From the NCBI GenBank assembly GCA_022767745.1, contig JALENN010000005.1:293667-357666 (forward strand): DNA of 64,000 nucleotides, given 5' to 3'. The notes beneath the pieces were generated by a model that was given only the letters and a program-made list of their open reading frames with translations, was not told where the DNA came from and searched no databases. Of the stretch, positions 19,462-28,594 are shown piece after piece (within the stretch, counting starts at the first letter, position 1; each line of letters begins with the position of its first letter). The translations under genes and the position numbers were made by a program. Source of the stretch: Alistipes sp. GTDB taxonomy: Bacteria > Bacteroidota > Bacteroidia > Bacteroidales > Rikenellaceae.

Positions 19462-22365
19462 CTACTTGGTGCGCTTGACCTCGACCTGATCGTAACCCTC
19501 GATTATATCGCCGATGCGGATGTCGTTGTACGACTCGATGTTAAGACCGCAGTCCTGACCCATCGTAACCTCCTTCACGTCGTCCTTGAAGCGCTTGAGC
19601 GAGCCGAGCTTGCCGGTGTAGATCACGATACCGTCGCGGATGACGCGTATGGGCGTGTTGCGCGTAAGCTTGCCTTCGCGGACGATACAGCCGGCGACGG
19701 TACCCACCTTCGATATCTTGAATATCTCCATGACCTCGATCGAGCATACGATAACCTCCTTCATGACGGGCTCGAGCATGCCGTCGATGGCATCCTTGAT
19801 GTCGTTGATGGCGTCGTAGATGATCGAGTAGAGACGGATCTCGATCTCCTCCTTCTCGGCCGTCTTGCGGGCCGTGGCCGAGGGGCGCACCTGGAAGCCG
19901 ACGATGACGGCGTTCGAGGCGGCGGCCAGCAGTACGTCCGACTCCGAGATCTGACCCACGGCGGCGTGGATGACGTTCACCTGTACCGACTCCTTCGAGA
20001 GCTTGATGAGTGATCCGGCCATGGCCTCCACCGAGCCGTCGACGTCACCCTTGACGATGATGTTGAGCTCCTTGAACGAGCCGATGGCGATACGGCGTCC
20101 GATCTCGTCGAGCGTGATGTGCTTCTGCGTCATCAGGCCCTGCATACGCTGCAGCTGCTCGCGCTTGTTGGCTATCTCGCGGGCCGAGCGGTCGTCGTCC
20201 ATGACGTTGAAGTTGTCGCCCGCCTGCGGTGCGCCGTTCAGACCCAGAACCTGCACCGGAGTCGAGGGCCCTGCCTCGGTCACCTTCTTGCCGTTCTCGT
20301 CGAACATGGCTTTCACGCGGCCCGTGTAGGTACCCGAGAGAAGCACGTCGCCCACGTGCAGCGTACCGCTCTGTACCATGATCGTGGCCACATAACCGCG
20401 GCCCTTGTCGAGCGTCGACTCGATCACGGCACCCTGTGCCTTCTTGTTGGGGTTGGCCTTCAGGTCGAGCATCTCGGCCTCGAGCAGCACCTTCTCCAGC
20501 AGCTTGTCGAGGTTGAGTCCCTTCTTGGCCGATATGTCCTGGCTCTGGTACTTGCCGCCCCACTCCTCGACAAGGTAGTTCATCTGTGCGAGCTGCTCCT
20601 TGATGTGGTCGGGGTTGGCGTTGGGCTTGTCTATCTTGTTGATGGCGAATACCATCGGCACACCTGCGGCCTGCGCGTGGTTGATGGCCTCCACCGTCTG
20701 CGGCATGACGTTGTCGTCGGCCGCCACGATGATGATCGCCACGTCGGTGATCTTGGCACCGCGCGCACGCATTGCCGTGAAGGCCTCGTGGCCCGGCGTG
20801 TCGAGGAAGGTGATCTTCTGGCCGTTGAGGTTCACCGAGTAGGCACCGATGTGCTGCGTGATACCTCCGGCCTCGCCCTCGATGACGTTCGTCTTGCGGA
20901 TGTTGTCCAGCAGCGAGGTCTTACCGTGGTCGACGTGTCCCATGACCGTCACGATGGGCGGACGCGGGAGCATGTCCTCCTCGCGGTCGGTCTCGGTCTC
21001 GATGGCCTCCTGTATGTCAACCGACACGAACTCCACCTTGAAGCCGAACTCCTCGGCCACGACCACCAGGGCCTCGGCGTCGAGACGCTGGTTGATCGAC
21101 ACCATGAGTCCGAGGTTCATGCAGGCCGAAATGACCTCCATGGGCGAGACGTTCATCATCGTGGCCAGCTCGCTCACGGTGACGAACTCCGTGACCTTGA
21201 GGATCGAGCGCTCCTGCTGTTCGCGCTCCATCTCCTCGCTCATCTTCTCGCGTATCTCCTCGCGCTTCTCCTTGCGGTACTTGGCACCCTTGTTCTTGGC
21301 GCCCTTCGACGTCAGGCGTGCCAGCGTGTCCTTTATCTGCTTCGATACCTCCTCGTCGCTCACTTCGGGGCGTACGATGGGTTTCGGCTGGTGCTTCTGG
21401 TGCTTGTTCTTGTTGCGGCGACCCTCTCCCGGCTTGGGCTGTGCGCCGGCGTTGGCGTTGCCTCCCTGCTGCGGTCCCTTGGCCTGTGCTCCGCGGTCCG
21501 ACTGGCGGTTCTGCTGGCCTCCGTTCTTGCCGTTGGCCTTGTTCACGTCGACCTTTTCCTTGTCGAGGCGCTTGCGCTTGTGGCGGCCGCCCGGGACGAT
21601 GTTCGACACGTCCATCGTGCCGAGAATCTGGGGCCCGGCCAGCTGCGTGTGGTTCGGACGGAAGATGTTGTCCTCGCGCTTGGGAGCCTCTGGCTCCGGT
21701 GCAGGTGCGGGAGCAGGCTCCGCGGCGGGCTGCTTGGGCGCTGCCTCGGCCTCAGCCTCAGCCTTGGGCTGCGGTGCGGCGGCGGGCTTCTCCTCGGCCT
21801 TGGGGGCCTCGGGCTTCGCCGTCTCGGCTGCGGCTGCGGGTGCAGGCGCGGGTGCGGGCTTCTCTTCCTTTACCTCGGGTGCGGCGGGCGCTGCCGGCTG
21901 TGGTGCGGGCTCGGCCTTGGGTGCCTCGGGCTCCGATGCGGCCTTGGGCGCGGGCTGGGCCTCGGCGGCGGGCGCTGCGGGAGCGGGGGCGGGTTTCTTC
22001 TTGGGCTCGAGGTCGATCTTGCCCAGGATCTTGGGCTGGGGTATCTCGTCCTTGACGCTGATGACGTTGCTCTTGATGATAACCTCCTGCTCGTCCGACT
22101 TGTCGCCCTTCTTGCCCTCGTCGAGGGTAACGGTGGTCTGCTTGAGCGCTATGCGCTCGCGTATGTTGTCGCGTTCGTTGCCCGTGATGGTGCGGTTAGA
22201 GCCGAACTCCTTCTCCAGAACGGCATATACCTCGGGGCTGACCGGCGAGTTGGGCGACCCCTCGACATTGATGCCCTTCTTGAGCAGGAAGTCCATGATG
22301 GTGTTGAGTCCCACCTTGAACTCCTTAGCTACCTGAATGAGCCTTATTTTTCTGTTATTTATCAT
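19462..22365 (-). CDS. infB: Translation initiation factor IF-2
   Basis: The 967-residue GTPase positions fMet-tRNA on the 30S subunit. The N-terminal IF2_N helix domain ([20 protein letters not shown]) is followed by a long Ala/Pro/Glu/Lys-rich linker (about 110-240), a basic segment, a second IF2_N domain, and the G domain: [10 protein letters not shown] (G1), LDTPGHEAF (G3) and INKIDKP (G4). The C-terminal fMet-tRNA-binding domain ends near [11 protein letters not shown]. The long low-complexity linker explains a length greater than E. coli IF-2 (890). It follows nusA by 30 bases. Confidence 0.98.
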   Translation of the reverse strand: MINNRKIRLIQVAKEFKVGLNTIMDFLLKKGINVEGSPNSPVSPEVYAVLEKEFGSNRTITGNERDNIRERIALKQTTVTLDEGKKGDKSDEQEVIIKSNVISVKDEIPQPKILGKIDLEPKKKPAPAPAAPAAEAQPAPKAASEPEAPKAEPAPQPAAPAAPEVKEEKPAPAPAPAAAAETAKPEAPKAEEKPAAAPQPKAEAEAEAAPKQPAAEPAPAPAPEPEAPKREDNIFRPNHTQLAGPQILGTMDVSNIVPGGRHKRKRLDKEKVDVNKANGKNGGQQNRQSDRGAQAKGPQQGGNANAGAQPKPGEGRRNKNKHQKHQPKPIVRPEVSDEEVSKQIKDTLARLTSKGAKNKGAKYRKEKREEIREKMSEEMEREQQERSILKVTEFVTVSELATMMNVSPMEVISACMNLGLMVSINQRLDAEALVVVAEEFGFKVEFVSVDIQEAIETETDREEDMLPRPPIVTVMGHVDHGKTSLLDNIRKTNVIEGEAGGITQHIGAYSVNLNGQKITFLDTPGHEAFTAMRARGAKITDVAIIIVAADDNVMPQTVEAINHAQAAGVPMVFAINKIDKPNANPDHIKEQLAQMNYLVEEWGGKYQSQDISAKKGLNLDKLLEKVLLEAEMLDLKANPNKKAQGAVIESTLDKGRGYVATIMVQSGTLHVGDVLLSGTYTGRVKAMFDENGKKVTEAGPSTPVQVLGLNGAPQAGDNFNVMDDDRSAREIANKREQLQRMQGLMTQKHITLDEIGRRIAIGSFKELNIIVKGDVDGSVEAMAGSLIKLSKESVQVNVIHAAVGQISESDVLLAAASNAVIVGFQVRPSATARKTAEKEEIEIRLYSIIYDAINDIKDAIDGMLEPVMKEVIVCSIEVMEIFKISKVGTVAGCIVREGKLTRNTPIRVIRDGIVIYTGKLGSLKRFKDDVKEVTMGQDCGLNIESYNDIRIGDIIEGYDQVEVKRTK

Positions 22366-22395
22366 ATATTGTCCTCCATTTTTTATCCGTTAAAA

Positions 22396-23628
22396 CTACT
22401 CCTCGAACTCTGCCTTGAGAATCTCGACCACCTTCTGTGCCTGCTCGATCTCAAGGTCGGCACGCGTGGCGATCTCCTCGACGGGAAGCTCCAGGACGCT
22501 CTTGGCCGTGTCGCAGCCGGCGCTCTTCAGCGCGTCGATAACCCACGGCTCGATCTCGTCGGCGAACTCCGACAGGGCAACGTCCTCCTCCTCGATCTCG
22601 CGGTAGACGTCGATGTCGTAGCCCGTGAGCATCTTCGACAGGCGAATGTTCAGACCGCCCTTGCCGATGGCCAGCGACACCTGGTCGGGCTTCAGGTAAA
22701 CCGATGCGGTCTTGCGCTCCTCGTCGATGGTGATGCTCGATATCTTGGCCGGGTTGAGCGAACGCTGTATCATGAGCTGCGGATTGGAGGTGTAGTTCAC
22801 CACGTCGATGTTCTCGTTGCGCAGCTCCTTGACGATGGTGTAGATGCGCGATCCCTTCATGCCGACGCATGCGCCTACGGGGTCGATGCGGTCGTCATAC
22901 GACTCGACGGCCACCTTGGCCCTCTCGCCCGGGATGCGGACAATCTTCTTGATGGTGATAAGGCCGTCGAAGATCTCGGGAACCTCCTGCTCGAAGAGGC
23001 GCTCGAGGAACTGGTTGGCCGTGCGCGAGAGTATGATGCGCGGCTGGTTGTTGTTCATCTCGACGCTCTTGACGATGGCCTTGATGGTGTCGCCCTTGCG
23101 GTAGAAGTCGTTGGGTATCTGCTCGCTCTTGGGCAGGATCAGCTCGTTGTCCTCGTCGTCGAGGATGAGCACCTCGCGCTTCCACACCTGGTATACCTCG
23201 CCCGTGATGATCTCGCCCACCTTCTGCGAGTACTTCTCGTAGAGGTTGGCCTTCTCGAGGTCGAGCAGGCGCGAGGCCAGGTTCTGGCGCAGCGACAGCA
23301 CGGCGCGGCGGCCGAACTGGTTCATCTTGATCTGGTCGGTGTACTCGTCGCCGACCTCGTAGGTGGGGTCGATGGCCTTGACCTCCGACACGGCGATCTG
23401 CGTATTGGGGTTCTCGACGGCACCGTCCTCGACAACCTCGCGGTTGCGCCAGATCTCAAGGTCGCCCTTCTCGGGGTTGATGATCACGTCGAAGTTCTCG
23501 TCGCTCTCGAACTGCTTCTGCAGGGCGTGGCGGAAGACGTCCTCCAGAACGCCGATCATGGTTGCCTTGTCGATGTTTTTCAGCTCCTTGAACTCAGCGA
23601 AGTTGCTGATGAGATTTAAGTTTTCCAT
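22396..23628 (-). CDS. nusA: Transcription termination/antitermination factor NusA
   Basis: The 410-residue protein contains an N-terminal RNA polymerase-binding domain (about 1-130), an S1 domain (about 135-200), and two KH domains with GERAKVAVES, DPVGACVGMKGSRI and LAIGKGGLNIRLS. The two C-terminal acidic AR repeats of E. coli NusA (495 aa) are reduced to a single short helical tail (EPWVIDALKSAGCDTAK, ATRADLEIEQAQKVVE), as is usual in Bacteroidetes. It affects pausing, termination and rRNA antitermination. It sits in the conserved order rimP-nusA-infB, 33 bases after rimP. Confidence 0.98.
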   Translation of the reverse strand: MENLNLISNFAEFKELKNIDKATMIGVLEDVFRHALQKQFESDENFDVIINPEKGDLEIWRNREVVEDGAVENPNTQIAVSEVKAIDPTYEVGDEYTDQIKMNQFGRRAVLSLRQNLASRLLDLEKANLYEKYSQKVGEIITGEVYQVWKREVLILDDEDNELILPKSEQIPNDFYRKGDTIKAIVKSVEMNNNQPRIILSRTANQFLERLFEQEVPEIFDGLITIKKIVRIPGERAKVAVESYDDRIDPVGACVGMKGSRIYTIVKELRNENIDVVNYTSNPQLMIQRSLNPAKISSITIDEERKTASVYLKPDQVSLAIGKGGLNIRLSKMLTGYDIDVYREIEEEDVALSEFADEIEPWVIDALKSAGCDTAKSVLELPVEEIATRADLEIEQAQKVVEILKAEFEE

Positions 23629-23661
23629 GTGTGAATCTATTTATCTATTTTTCATTCGTTG

Positions 23662-24129
23662 CTACTTGAAGTCGAGATACTCCTTCGTGTACTTTATCTC
23701 GGTGAAGGGGTAGGTGCGCACAACGTCGACCTCGACCTTGCGCTTGCGGCCCTCGACGGCCTGGCGCTTCTTGTACGATACGGTTATGCAGTTCTCGTCG
23801 ACGCTGTCCAGACGGGCCAGAATCTTGATGCCGTTGGTCAGCAGCACCTCCACGGGCGAGCCCACGATCTTGCGGTACTGGCGCAGCGTGCGCAGCTCCG
23901 ACCCTATGCCGGCCGATGCCACCGTGAGCGAGAAGTCCTCCTCGTCGCGGTCGAAGTGTGCCTCGATGGCGCGGCTGAGGTCGGCGCATGCCTCGATGGT
24001 GACCGAGGTGTCGCTGTCGATGAGCAGCTCGACCTCGTTTGCGGGGGTGCATGTGCAGCTTACGGTAAACATGTCGGTGCCGGCCAGTTCGCGGTCGGCG
24101 ATCTCCTGTATTTTGGCGCAATCTATCAT
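23662..24129 (-). CDS. rimP: Ribosome maturation factor RimP
   Basis: The 155-residue protein acts in 30S subunit maturation. The N-terminal alpha/beta domain includes VELLIDSDTSVTIEACADLSR and LTVASAGIGSELR (the VSSPG-like block of RimP). A C-terminal SH3-like barrel includes GIKILARLDSVDENCITV and ends KYTKEYLDFK. I chose the ATG at 24129 (MIDCAKIQ), because Bacteroidetes RimP proteins begin at this point and the longer frame to 24165 would start inside the leader hairpin. Confidence 0.93.
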   Translation of the reverse strand: MIDCAKIQEIADRELAGTDMFTVSCTCTPANEVELLIDSDTSVTIEACADLSRAIEAHFDRDEEDFSLTVASAGIGSELRTLRQYRKIVGSPVEVLLTNGIKILARLDSVDENCITVSYKKRQAVEGRKRKVEVDVVRTYPFTEIKYTKEYLDFK

Positions 24130-24152
24130 AATTCGCGGGGTTATAACTACGA

Positions 24153-24179
24153 AATAAGGGGACATCCCGTCCCCTTATT
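24153..24179 (-). promoter_or_regulatory. 5' leader stem-loop of the rimP-nusA-infB transcript
   Basis: An 11-bp perfect inverted repeat (24153-24163 with 24169-24179, loop of five) lies between the predicted transcription start (about 24187) and the rimP ATG. No T-run follows on the minus strand, so it does not look like a simple terminator. It could stabilise the 5' end or be a binding site for a regulator. Confidence 0.6.
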
Positions 24180-24193
24180 GCTGACTAACGATG

Positions 24194-24224
24194 CAAAAGT
24201 AGTGAAAAAAACCGACACGCCAAA
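24194..24224 (-). promoter_or_regulatory. Promoter of rimP-nusA-infB
   Basis: TTTG (24224-24221), a 19-base spacer and TACTTTTG (24201-24194) form a consensus Bacteroidetes housekeeping promoter. Confidence 0.85.
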
Positions 24225-24305
24225 GTATTGTTATACGAAAAACACAAATTTTTCATCTTTTTCCGCCTGAGGGCGTGCCGTGCGACGCGTAGCACGTGCC
24301 GGGAA

Positions 24306-24340
24306 ACGAAAAAGCGGACAATGAGATCATTGCCCGCTTT
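24306..24340 (-). terminator. Terminator of the lpxC/fabZ-lpxA operon
   Basis: A long stem with one mismatch or wobble (24311-24323 with 24328-24340) is followed on the minus strand by a T-rich run TTTTTCG. Confidence 0.82.
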
Positions 24341-24359
24341 AGTCTGCGCTTGCGGCCGG

Positions 24360-25145
24360 TTAGTCGGCGTCCGATACGTACTGCTTGATGCAGCCGCGCT
24401 TCGACGAGCGGATGAACTGCACGAGCATGTCGCGCTCGGCCGACTGCGGCAGCTCGGCCTCGACGCGGTCGCATCCCTCCATATAGTTGAGGTTGCTCTG
24501 GAAGAGTATGCGGCAGGCCTCGTGTACGGCCGCTATCTGCTCCTGCGTGAAACCTCGGCGCGAAAGGCCGATCTTGTTGATGCCGGCGTAGTGGTCCTTG
24601 TTCGAGGCGGTGATGAAGGGCGGTATGTCCTTCGTCACGCCCGACATGCCCTGCACCATGGCGTGGTCGCCGATGCGGACCCACTGGTGTATGGCCGTAT
24701 GTCCGCCCACGACTACCCAGTTGCCGATCTCGACCTCGCCGCCGAGCGATACGCGGTTGACGATGACGTTGTTGTCGCCCACCACGCAGTCGTGCGCGAT
24801 GTGTGCGTATGCCATGATCAGGTTGTGCGAACCCACTACGGTCTTGCCGCGCGAAGCGGTGCCGCGGCTGATGGTGACATATTCGCGTATCTCGTTGTAG
24901 TCGCCGATCTCGGCCGTGGTGACCTCGCCCTTGAACTTCATGTCCTGGGGCGTGCATGCTATCGAGGCGGCCATGTGGATCTTGCAGCCCTTGCCTATGC
25001 GTGCGCCGTCGTATACGGCGGCCGAGGGGCCGATCCAGCAGTCGTCGCCTATGACGACGTCGCCGGCGATGTATGCAAAGGGTTCTATCGTGACGTTCCT
25101 GCCGATTTTGGCGTCGGGATGAACGTATGCCAAATTACTTATCAT
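24360..25145 (-). CDS. lpxA: Acyl-ACP--UDP-N-acetylglucosamine O-acyltransferase
   Basis: The 261-residue enzyme catalyses the first step of lipid A synthesis in the cytoplasm. The left-handed beta-helix is evident from repeated hexapeptides (for example IGRNVTIEPFAYI, VVIGDDCWIG, IGKGCKIHM) in the first about 185 residues. The catalytic His is expected in the NLIMAYAHIAHD segment. The C-terminal helical domain starts about residue 190 (INKIGLSRRGFTQEQI). It lies seven bases after lpxC/fabZ in the same operon. Confidence 0.96.
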   Translation of the reverse strand: MISNLAYVHPDAKIGRNVTIEPFAYIAGDVVIGDDCWIGPSAAVYDGARIGKGCKIHMAASIACTPQDMKFKGEVTTAEIGDYNEIREYVTISRGTASRGKTVVGSHNLIMAYAHIAHDCVVGDNNVIVNRVSLGGEVEIGNWVVVGGHTAIHQWVRIGDHAMVQGMSGVTKDIPPFITASNKDHYAGINKIGLSRRGFTQEQIAAVHEACRILFQSNLNYMEGCDRVEAELPQSAERDMLVQFIRSSKRGCIKQYVSDAD

Positions 25146-25152
25146 GGTTCCG

Positions 25153-26550
25153 TTATTCTGCTTTCTTGTTTCTTACGATCTGTGCCATAAGCGTAGCCTC
25201 GCAGGCCAGCACGCCGCCTACGAATACCTTGCCCACGACCGAGGCTATGCCGCGGCGTACGGGCTCGATGATGTGGGCCTCGATCTGCATCGTGTCGCCG
25301 GGGACGACCTTGTGCTTGAAGCGCACGTTGTCGATACGCAGGAAGTAGGTCGAGTACTCCTCGGGGTGCTCCACGCCCTTGAGTACTATGATGCCGCTGG
25401 CCTGGGCCATGGCCTCCACGAGCAGCACGCCCGGCATGACGGGCTCGGTGGGGAAGTGGCCGGTGAACTGCGGCTCGTTGGCCGTTACGTTCTTGATGGC
25501 GCCGATCGACGTAGAGTCAAGATGGAAGACCTTGTCTACCAGCAGGAAGGGATAGCGGTGGGGGAGCAGCTTGCGTACCTCGTTGATGTCGAGCAGCGCG
25601 GGACGGTCGGGACGGTAGCGGAAGGCGGGCTTCTCGCCGTCGCGGCGGATGGCGCGGATGAGCTGCTTCATGAACTCGGTGTTGGCGAAGTGTCCGGGAC
25701 GCGATGCCCACACACGGCCCTTGATGCGCATGCCCAGCAGGGCGAAGTCGCCCAGCAGGTCGAGCAGCTTGTGGCGGGCCAGCTCGTTGCTCGAACGCAG
25801 CTGCAAGTTGTTGAGGTAGCCGCCCGTGACGTGTATGTCGTCCTTGTGGAATATCTGCTTGAGGTGCTCCAGCTGGTCGTCGGGAACGGGGTTCTCGACC
25901 ACGACGATGGCGTTGTCGAGGTCGCCGCCCTTGATGAGGTTCATCTTGAGCAGAGGCTCGAGCTCGTGCAGGAAGACGAACGTGCGGCATGGGGCGATCT
26001 GCTGTGCGTAGTCGTTGAAGGGGTCGAGCGTGGCGTACTGGTTGCCGATGACCTTCGAGTTGTAGTCGACGTGAACCGATACGGTGAACTCGTCGTCGGG
26101 GTATATGATTATGGCGACGCCCTTGTCGGGAATCGTGTATACCTGTTTCTCGGTAGGCTCGTAGTACTTGCGGTCGGCGTTCTGCTCGACGAGGCCCGTC
26201 TCGAGTATCTTCTGCGCGTATTCGCAGGCCGAGCCGTCCATGATGGGTACCTCGGGGGCGTCGATGTCGATGGTGGCGTTATCTACGCCCAGCGTCCAGA
26301 GAGCCGAGAGTATGTGCTCGACGGTGCTGATCTTGGCGGGGCCTTTTTCTATGGTCGTGCCGCGCGATGTGTCGGTAACATATTCGCACAGGGCGGGAAC
26401 CGAAGGTGAGTTTTCGAGATCGATGCGACGAAATACTATTCCGCTGTTCTCCGCAGCGGGCAATACGGTCATGTTGACCTTCACTCCGGTATGGAGCCCT
26501 TTGCCTGAGAATGAAATGGGTGCGGCGAGGGTCTGTTGTTTCGTTTGCAT
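25153..26550 (-). CDS. lpxC/fabZ: Bifunctional UDP-3-O-acyl-N-acetylglucosamine deacetylase / 3-hydroxyacyl-ACP dehydratase
   Basis: The 465-residue fusion is characteristic of Bacteroidetes. Residues 1 to about 300 are LpxC, the zinc deacetylase committing to lipid [14 protein letters not shown] at the start, [10 protein letters not shown] with the first zinc His, and the second zinc site [10 protein letters not shown] (His and Asp). Residues about 320-465 are Fab[15 protein letters not shown] and [20 protein letters not shown] with the catalytic His and Glu. Joining them couples lipid A to fatty-acid synthesis, which compete for the same hydroxyacyl-ACP. It is the first gene of the operon with lpxA. 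Confidence 0.97.
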   Translation of the reverse strand: MQTKQQTLAAPISFSGKGLHTGVKVNMTVLPAAENSGIVFRRIDLENSPSVPALCEYVTDTSRGTTIEKGPAKISTVEHILSALWTLGVDNATIDIDAPEVPIMDGSACEYAQKILETGLVEQNADRKYYEPTEKQVYTIPDKGVAIIIYPDDEFTVSVHVDYNSKVIGNQYATLDPFNDYAQQIAPCRTFVFLHELEPLLKMNLIKGGDLDNAIVVVENPVPDDQLEHLKQIFHKDDIHVTGGYLNNLQLRSSNELARHKLLDLLGDFALLGMRIKGRVWASRPGHFANTEFMKQLIRAIRRDGEKPAFRYRPDRPALLDINEVRKLLPHRYPFLLVDKVFHLDSTSIGAIKNVTANEPQFTGHFPTEPVMPGVLLVEAMAQASGIIVLKGVEHPEEYSTYFLRIDNVRFKHKVVPGDTMQIEAHIIEPVRRGIASVVGKVFVGGVLACEATLMAQIVRNKKAE

Positions 26551-26598
26551 ATTTCGTTATGGTTAATTGTGTGTCGGTGTGATGTTCTAAATAATGCG

Positions 26599-26606
26599 CA
26601 AAGATA
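26599..26606 (-). promoter_or_regulatory. -7 promoter box of lpxC/fabZ-lpxA
   Basis: TATCTTTG on the minus strand, about 50 bases before the ATG. No clear -33 box was found. Confidence 0.5.
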
Positions 26607-26627
26607 TGAATATTTCGTAAAAAATAG

Positions 26628-26635
26628 TACTTTTG
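26628..26635 (+). promoter_or_regulatory. -7 promoter box of the TonB-like gene
   Basis: TACTTTTG fits TAnnTTTG, 29 bases before the ATG. It is divergent from the lpxC promoter, with -7 boxes 21 bases apart, so the two polymerase sites overlap. Confidence 0.5.
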
Positions 26636-26663
26636 CCTGAGATTTAATAGTCTGGGAACGAAT

Positions 26664-27500
26664 ATGACGACAACCGAACCACAGCAGACGAGCGGTGTGG
26701 AGAAGAGTCCCGTGCGACGCAGGCAGGCGCACGGCGCGCGTATGCATCTGCCTTTCGAAAACAGGCACAAGGATGCCGGCGAATGGGCTTACGACCATCG
26801 CATCGGATTGAGTGTCATGATTATATGCTATCTGGTGCTGGCGATAGTGTTCGTGGGGTCGAAAATCATACTCAACGAGAAGCCCCACATGCAGGGCATG
26901 TACATCGACCTTCAGGACCTTGAGACGCTGGCCGAGGAGAAGGAGCGGCTCGAACGCGAGATCGAGATGAAGCAGCTGTCGAATCTCGACTGGTCGTCGG
27001 TGCGCAACCTCACCTCGAACGAGGCGCTGCTCAACGAGAATCTGCAGGACGACCGCGGCACCCGCACCGAGGCACTGAACGCTTCGGCCCGCGAGATAGC
27101 CGAGGGCATGGAGTCGAACCGTGCCGCCTATGAGGCCGGTCTGGCCGAGGCGGAGGCCATCCTCGACAAGGGGCGCGCGAAGAGTGACGCCAAGGAGAGC
27201 GAGGGGCAGGATACGAAATTCAAGGGCAACGTCACGGTGAGCTTCGTGCTGAAGGATCCCGTGCGTACGAAGCGCCACCTTGTGGTGCCGGCCTACCGCT
27301 GCGAGGGCGGCGGTGAGGTGGTTGTGGCCATCACGGTCAACCGCGGCGGCGAGGTGACGGCGGCGAAGGTGGTCTCGGGCGGCGACGACAGCATGCGCGA
27401 GGCGGCTCTCGACGCGGCGTGGAAGTCGCTCTTCAATATCGACATGTCGGCACCCGAACGCCATAACGGAACGATAACCTATCTTTTCATACCACAGTAA
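26664..27500 (+). CDS. TonB-like energy-transducer-type protein
   Basis: The 278-residue protein has a basic cytoplasmic N-terminus, one membrane segment (IGLSVMIICYLVLAIVFVG, about 47-65), a charged coiled-coil periplasmic stretch (about 83-190) and a C-terminal domain resembling TonB-C: EVVVAITVNRGGEVTAAKVVSGG, then MREAALDAAW and the terminal GTITYLFIP. The Pro-Lys spacer of classical TonB is replaced by the coiled coil. No ExbB/ExbD is adjacent; the complete set is at 45-47 kb. It may act with that proton channel, or be a structural envelope protein. It precedes a small unknown protein by four bases. Confidence 0.8.
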   Translation: MTTTEPQQTSGVEKSPVRRRQAHGARMHLPFENRHKDAGEWAYDHRIGLSVMIICYLVLAIVFVGSKIILNEKPHMQGMYIDLQDLETLAEEKERLEREIEMKQLSNLDWSSVRNLTSNEALLNENLQDDRGTRTEALNASAREIAEGMESNRAAYEAGLAEAEAILDKGRAKSDAKESEGQDTKFKGNVTVSFVLKDPVRTKRHLVVPAYRCEGGGEVVVAITVNRGGEVTAAKVVSGGDDSMREAALDAAWKSLFNIDMSAPERHNGTITYLFIPQ

Positions 27501-27504
27501 CGTT

Positions 27505-27924
27505 ATGTACGCAACGCTGCTCTCCATACTCATCGCCCTGTTCTGCGGCTCGCCCGAGACGCGGAGCGTGGCTGCGGGCTGGCCTGCGGTAAGGCAGGCG
27601 GCGGAGTGTGTCGAGCGGATAGTTTCGGCCGACGATGCCGACGACGTCGTGGCCTCCGATATGGGGGGCTCGCTGGCGGCGTGCATCATGGAGTGCAACT
27701 GCGATGTGCGTGTGCCCTCGTCGGGCCGCGGTACGACGCGTCTGGGCGACAGCGGCGCGGGCAATACGGCGCGGTCGCTGCGCTGTGCCGCGCGGATAGC
27801 GCCGTGCGACGCTGCGGCGGGCTATGTTGCGGGGCATGTCACCCGACTGTTCGAATTCAATCTTTACAGGGCATCGCTGCGGGCGGATTTCTTCCTCCAC
27901 GCGCTGTGCCGTTTGCGGATTTAG
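27505..27924 (+). CDS. Unknown small protein with N-terminal hydrophobic segment
   Basis: This is a 139-residue product I do not recognise. It begins MYATLLSILIALFCGSPETRS, which could be a weak signal peptide, and contains seven cysteines, unusual if exported. The remainder is Ala/Arg-rich with helices. The ATG is four bases after the TonB-like stop, and GC-rich third positions match the neighbours, which supports a translated gene. It might instead be a cytoplasmic enzyme subunit; no motif helps. Confidence 0.6.
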   Translation: MYATLLSILIALFCGSPETRSVAAGWPAVRQAAECVERIVSADDADDVVASDMGGSLAACIMECNCDVRVPSSGRGTTRLGDSGAGNTARSLRCAARIAPCDAAAGYVAGHVTRLFEFNLYRASLRADFFLHALCRLRI

Positions 27925-28042
27925 CCGACTGGCATCGCCCGGCCCCGCGATGGGGCGGAACGGTGCCGTGGGGTGCGGCGGGCCGATGCCCGCGGCTCCG
28001 TGTGTGTCGGAAAAATCAGTTTAACATCTTAAGGATTGAATC

Positions 28043-28543
28043 ATGTCTAACAACAGAAATATCTGCGAGGCCCTGTGTGCCTCGTCGGACGGCGTCATCG
28101 TATGCCGTCACAAGTCGGCGGCAATGCCTGCCGCAATCTTTTTTGCCGGAGCTATTCTCATTGCCGCGTCGTATGCGGCCGGGGCCGGGGTGCCGTCAGG
28201 AGTGATCTCGGCGCTTGGCTTTGCCGGCGGCGTGCTGGTTTTCGCCGGCGGTGTGCTGGCTCTGAAGCGCATCTATGGGGCGGGAAGCCCCTACCATACG
28301 GGCGAAGGCCGCTTCCTCAGGGTCGAGGAGCTGCGCTTTGCCAAGGAGAAGTCGGCCGAGGTGGCGCGGCTGGTACGTGAGGGCGACTTCGACGCGCTGC
28401 GGGCGTTGAGCCACGACGGCGTGTCGTCGGTGACGGCCACGGTCTTCACCTCGCCCGGCGGTACATTCCGTGCGTGCCAGGCGTTCGAGTTCATCGACCT
28501 CGAGATGCGCCCCATATGCGACCTTAAGATCGTGCGCCGATAA
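28043..28543 (+). CDS. Unknown membrane protein with two predicted membrane segments
   Basis: This is a 166-residue protein. Two hydrophobic segments are visible, AMPAAIFFAGAILIAASYAAGAG (split here as about 27-49) and VISALGFAGGVLVFAGGVLAL (about 53-73). They are followed by a soluble domain with FLRVEELRFAKEKSAEVARL and SSVTATVFTSPGGTFR, ending in a beta-rich DLEMRPICDLKIVRR. No family is recognised. It lies 52 bases before the antiporter gene on the same strand and may be co-transcribed. Confidence 0.75.
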   Translation: MSNNRNICEALCASSDGVIVCRHKSAAMPAAIFFAGAILIAASYAAGAGVPSGVISALGFAGGVLVFAGGVLALKRIYGAGSPYHTGEGRFLRVEELRFAKEKSAEVARLVREGDFDALRALSHDGVSSVTATVFTSPGGTFRACQAFEFIDLEMRPICDLKIVRR

Positions 28544-28594
28544 CGCGGCGTTACGGTCGCACGAGTGATGATGGAATAAAAAAGTGAGAGAGAT

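Noticed and set aside
20119..23619. 1166-codon plus-strand frame opposite infB and nusA
   Set aside because: It is an antisense frame over two certain genes, rich in Leu/His/Arg/Val with no domain. It reflects GC-rich codon bias on the other strand.
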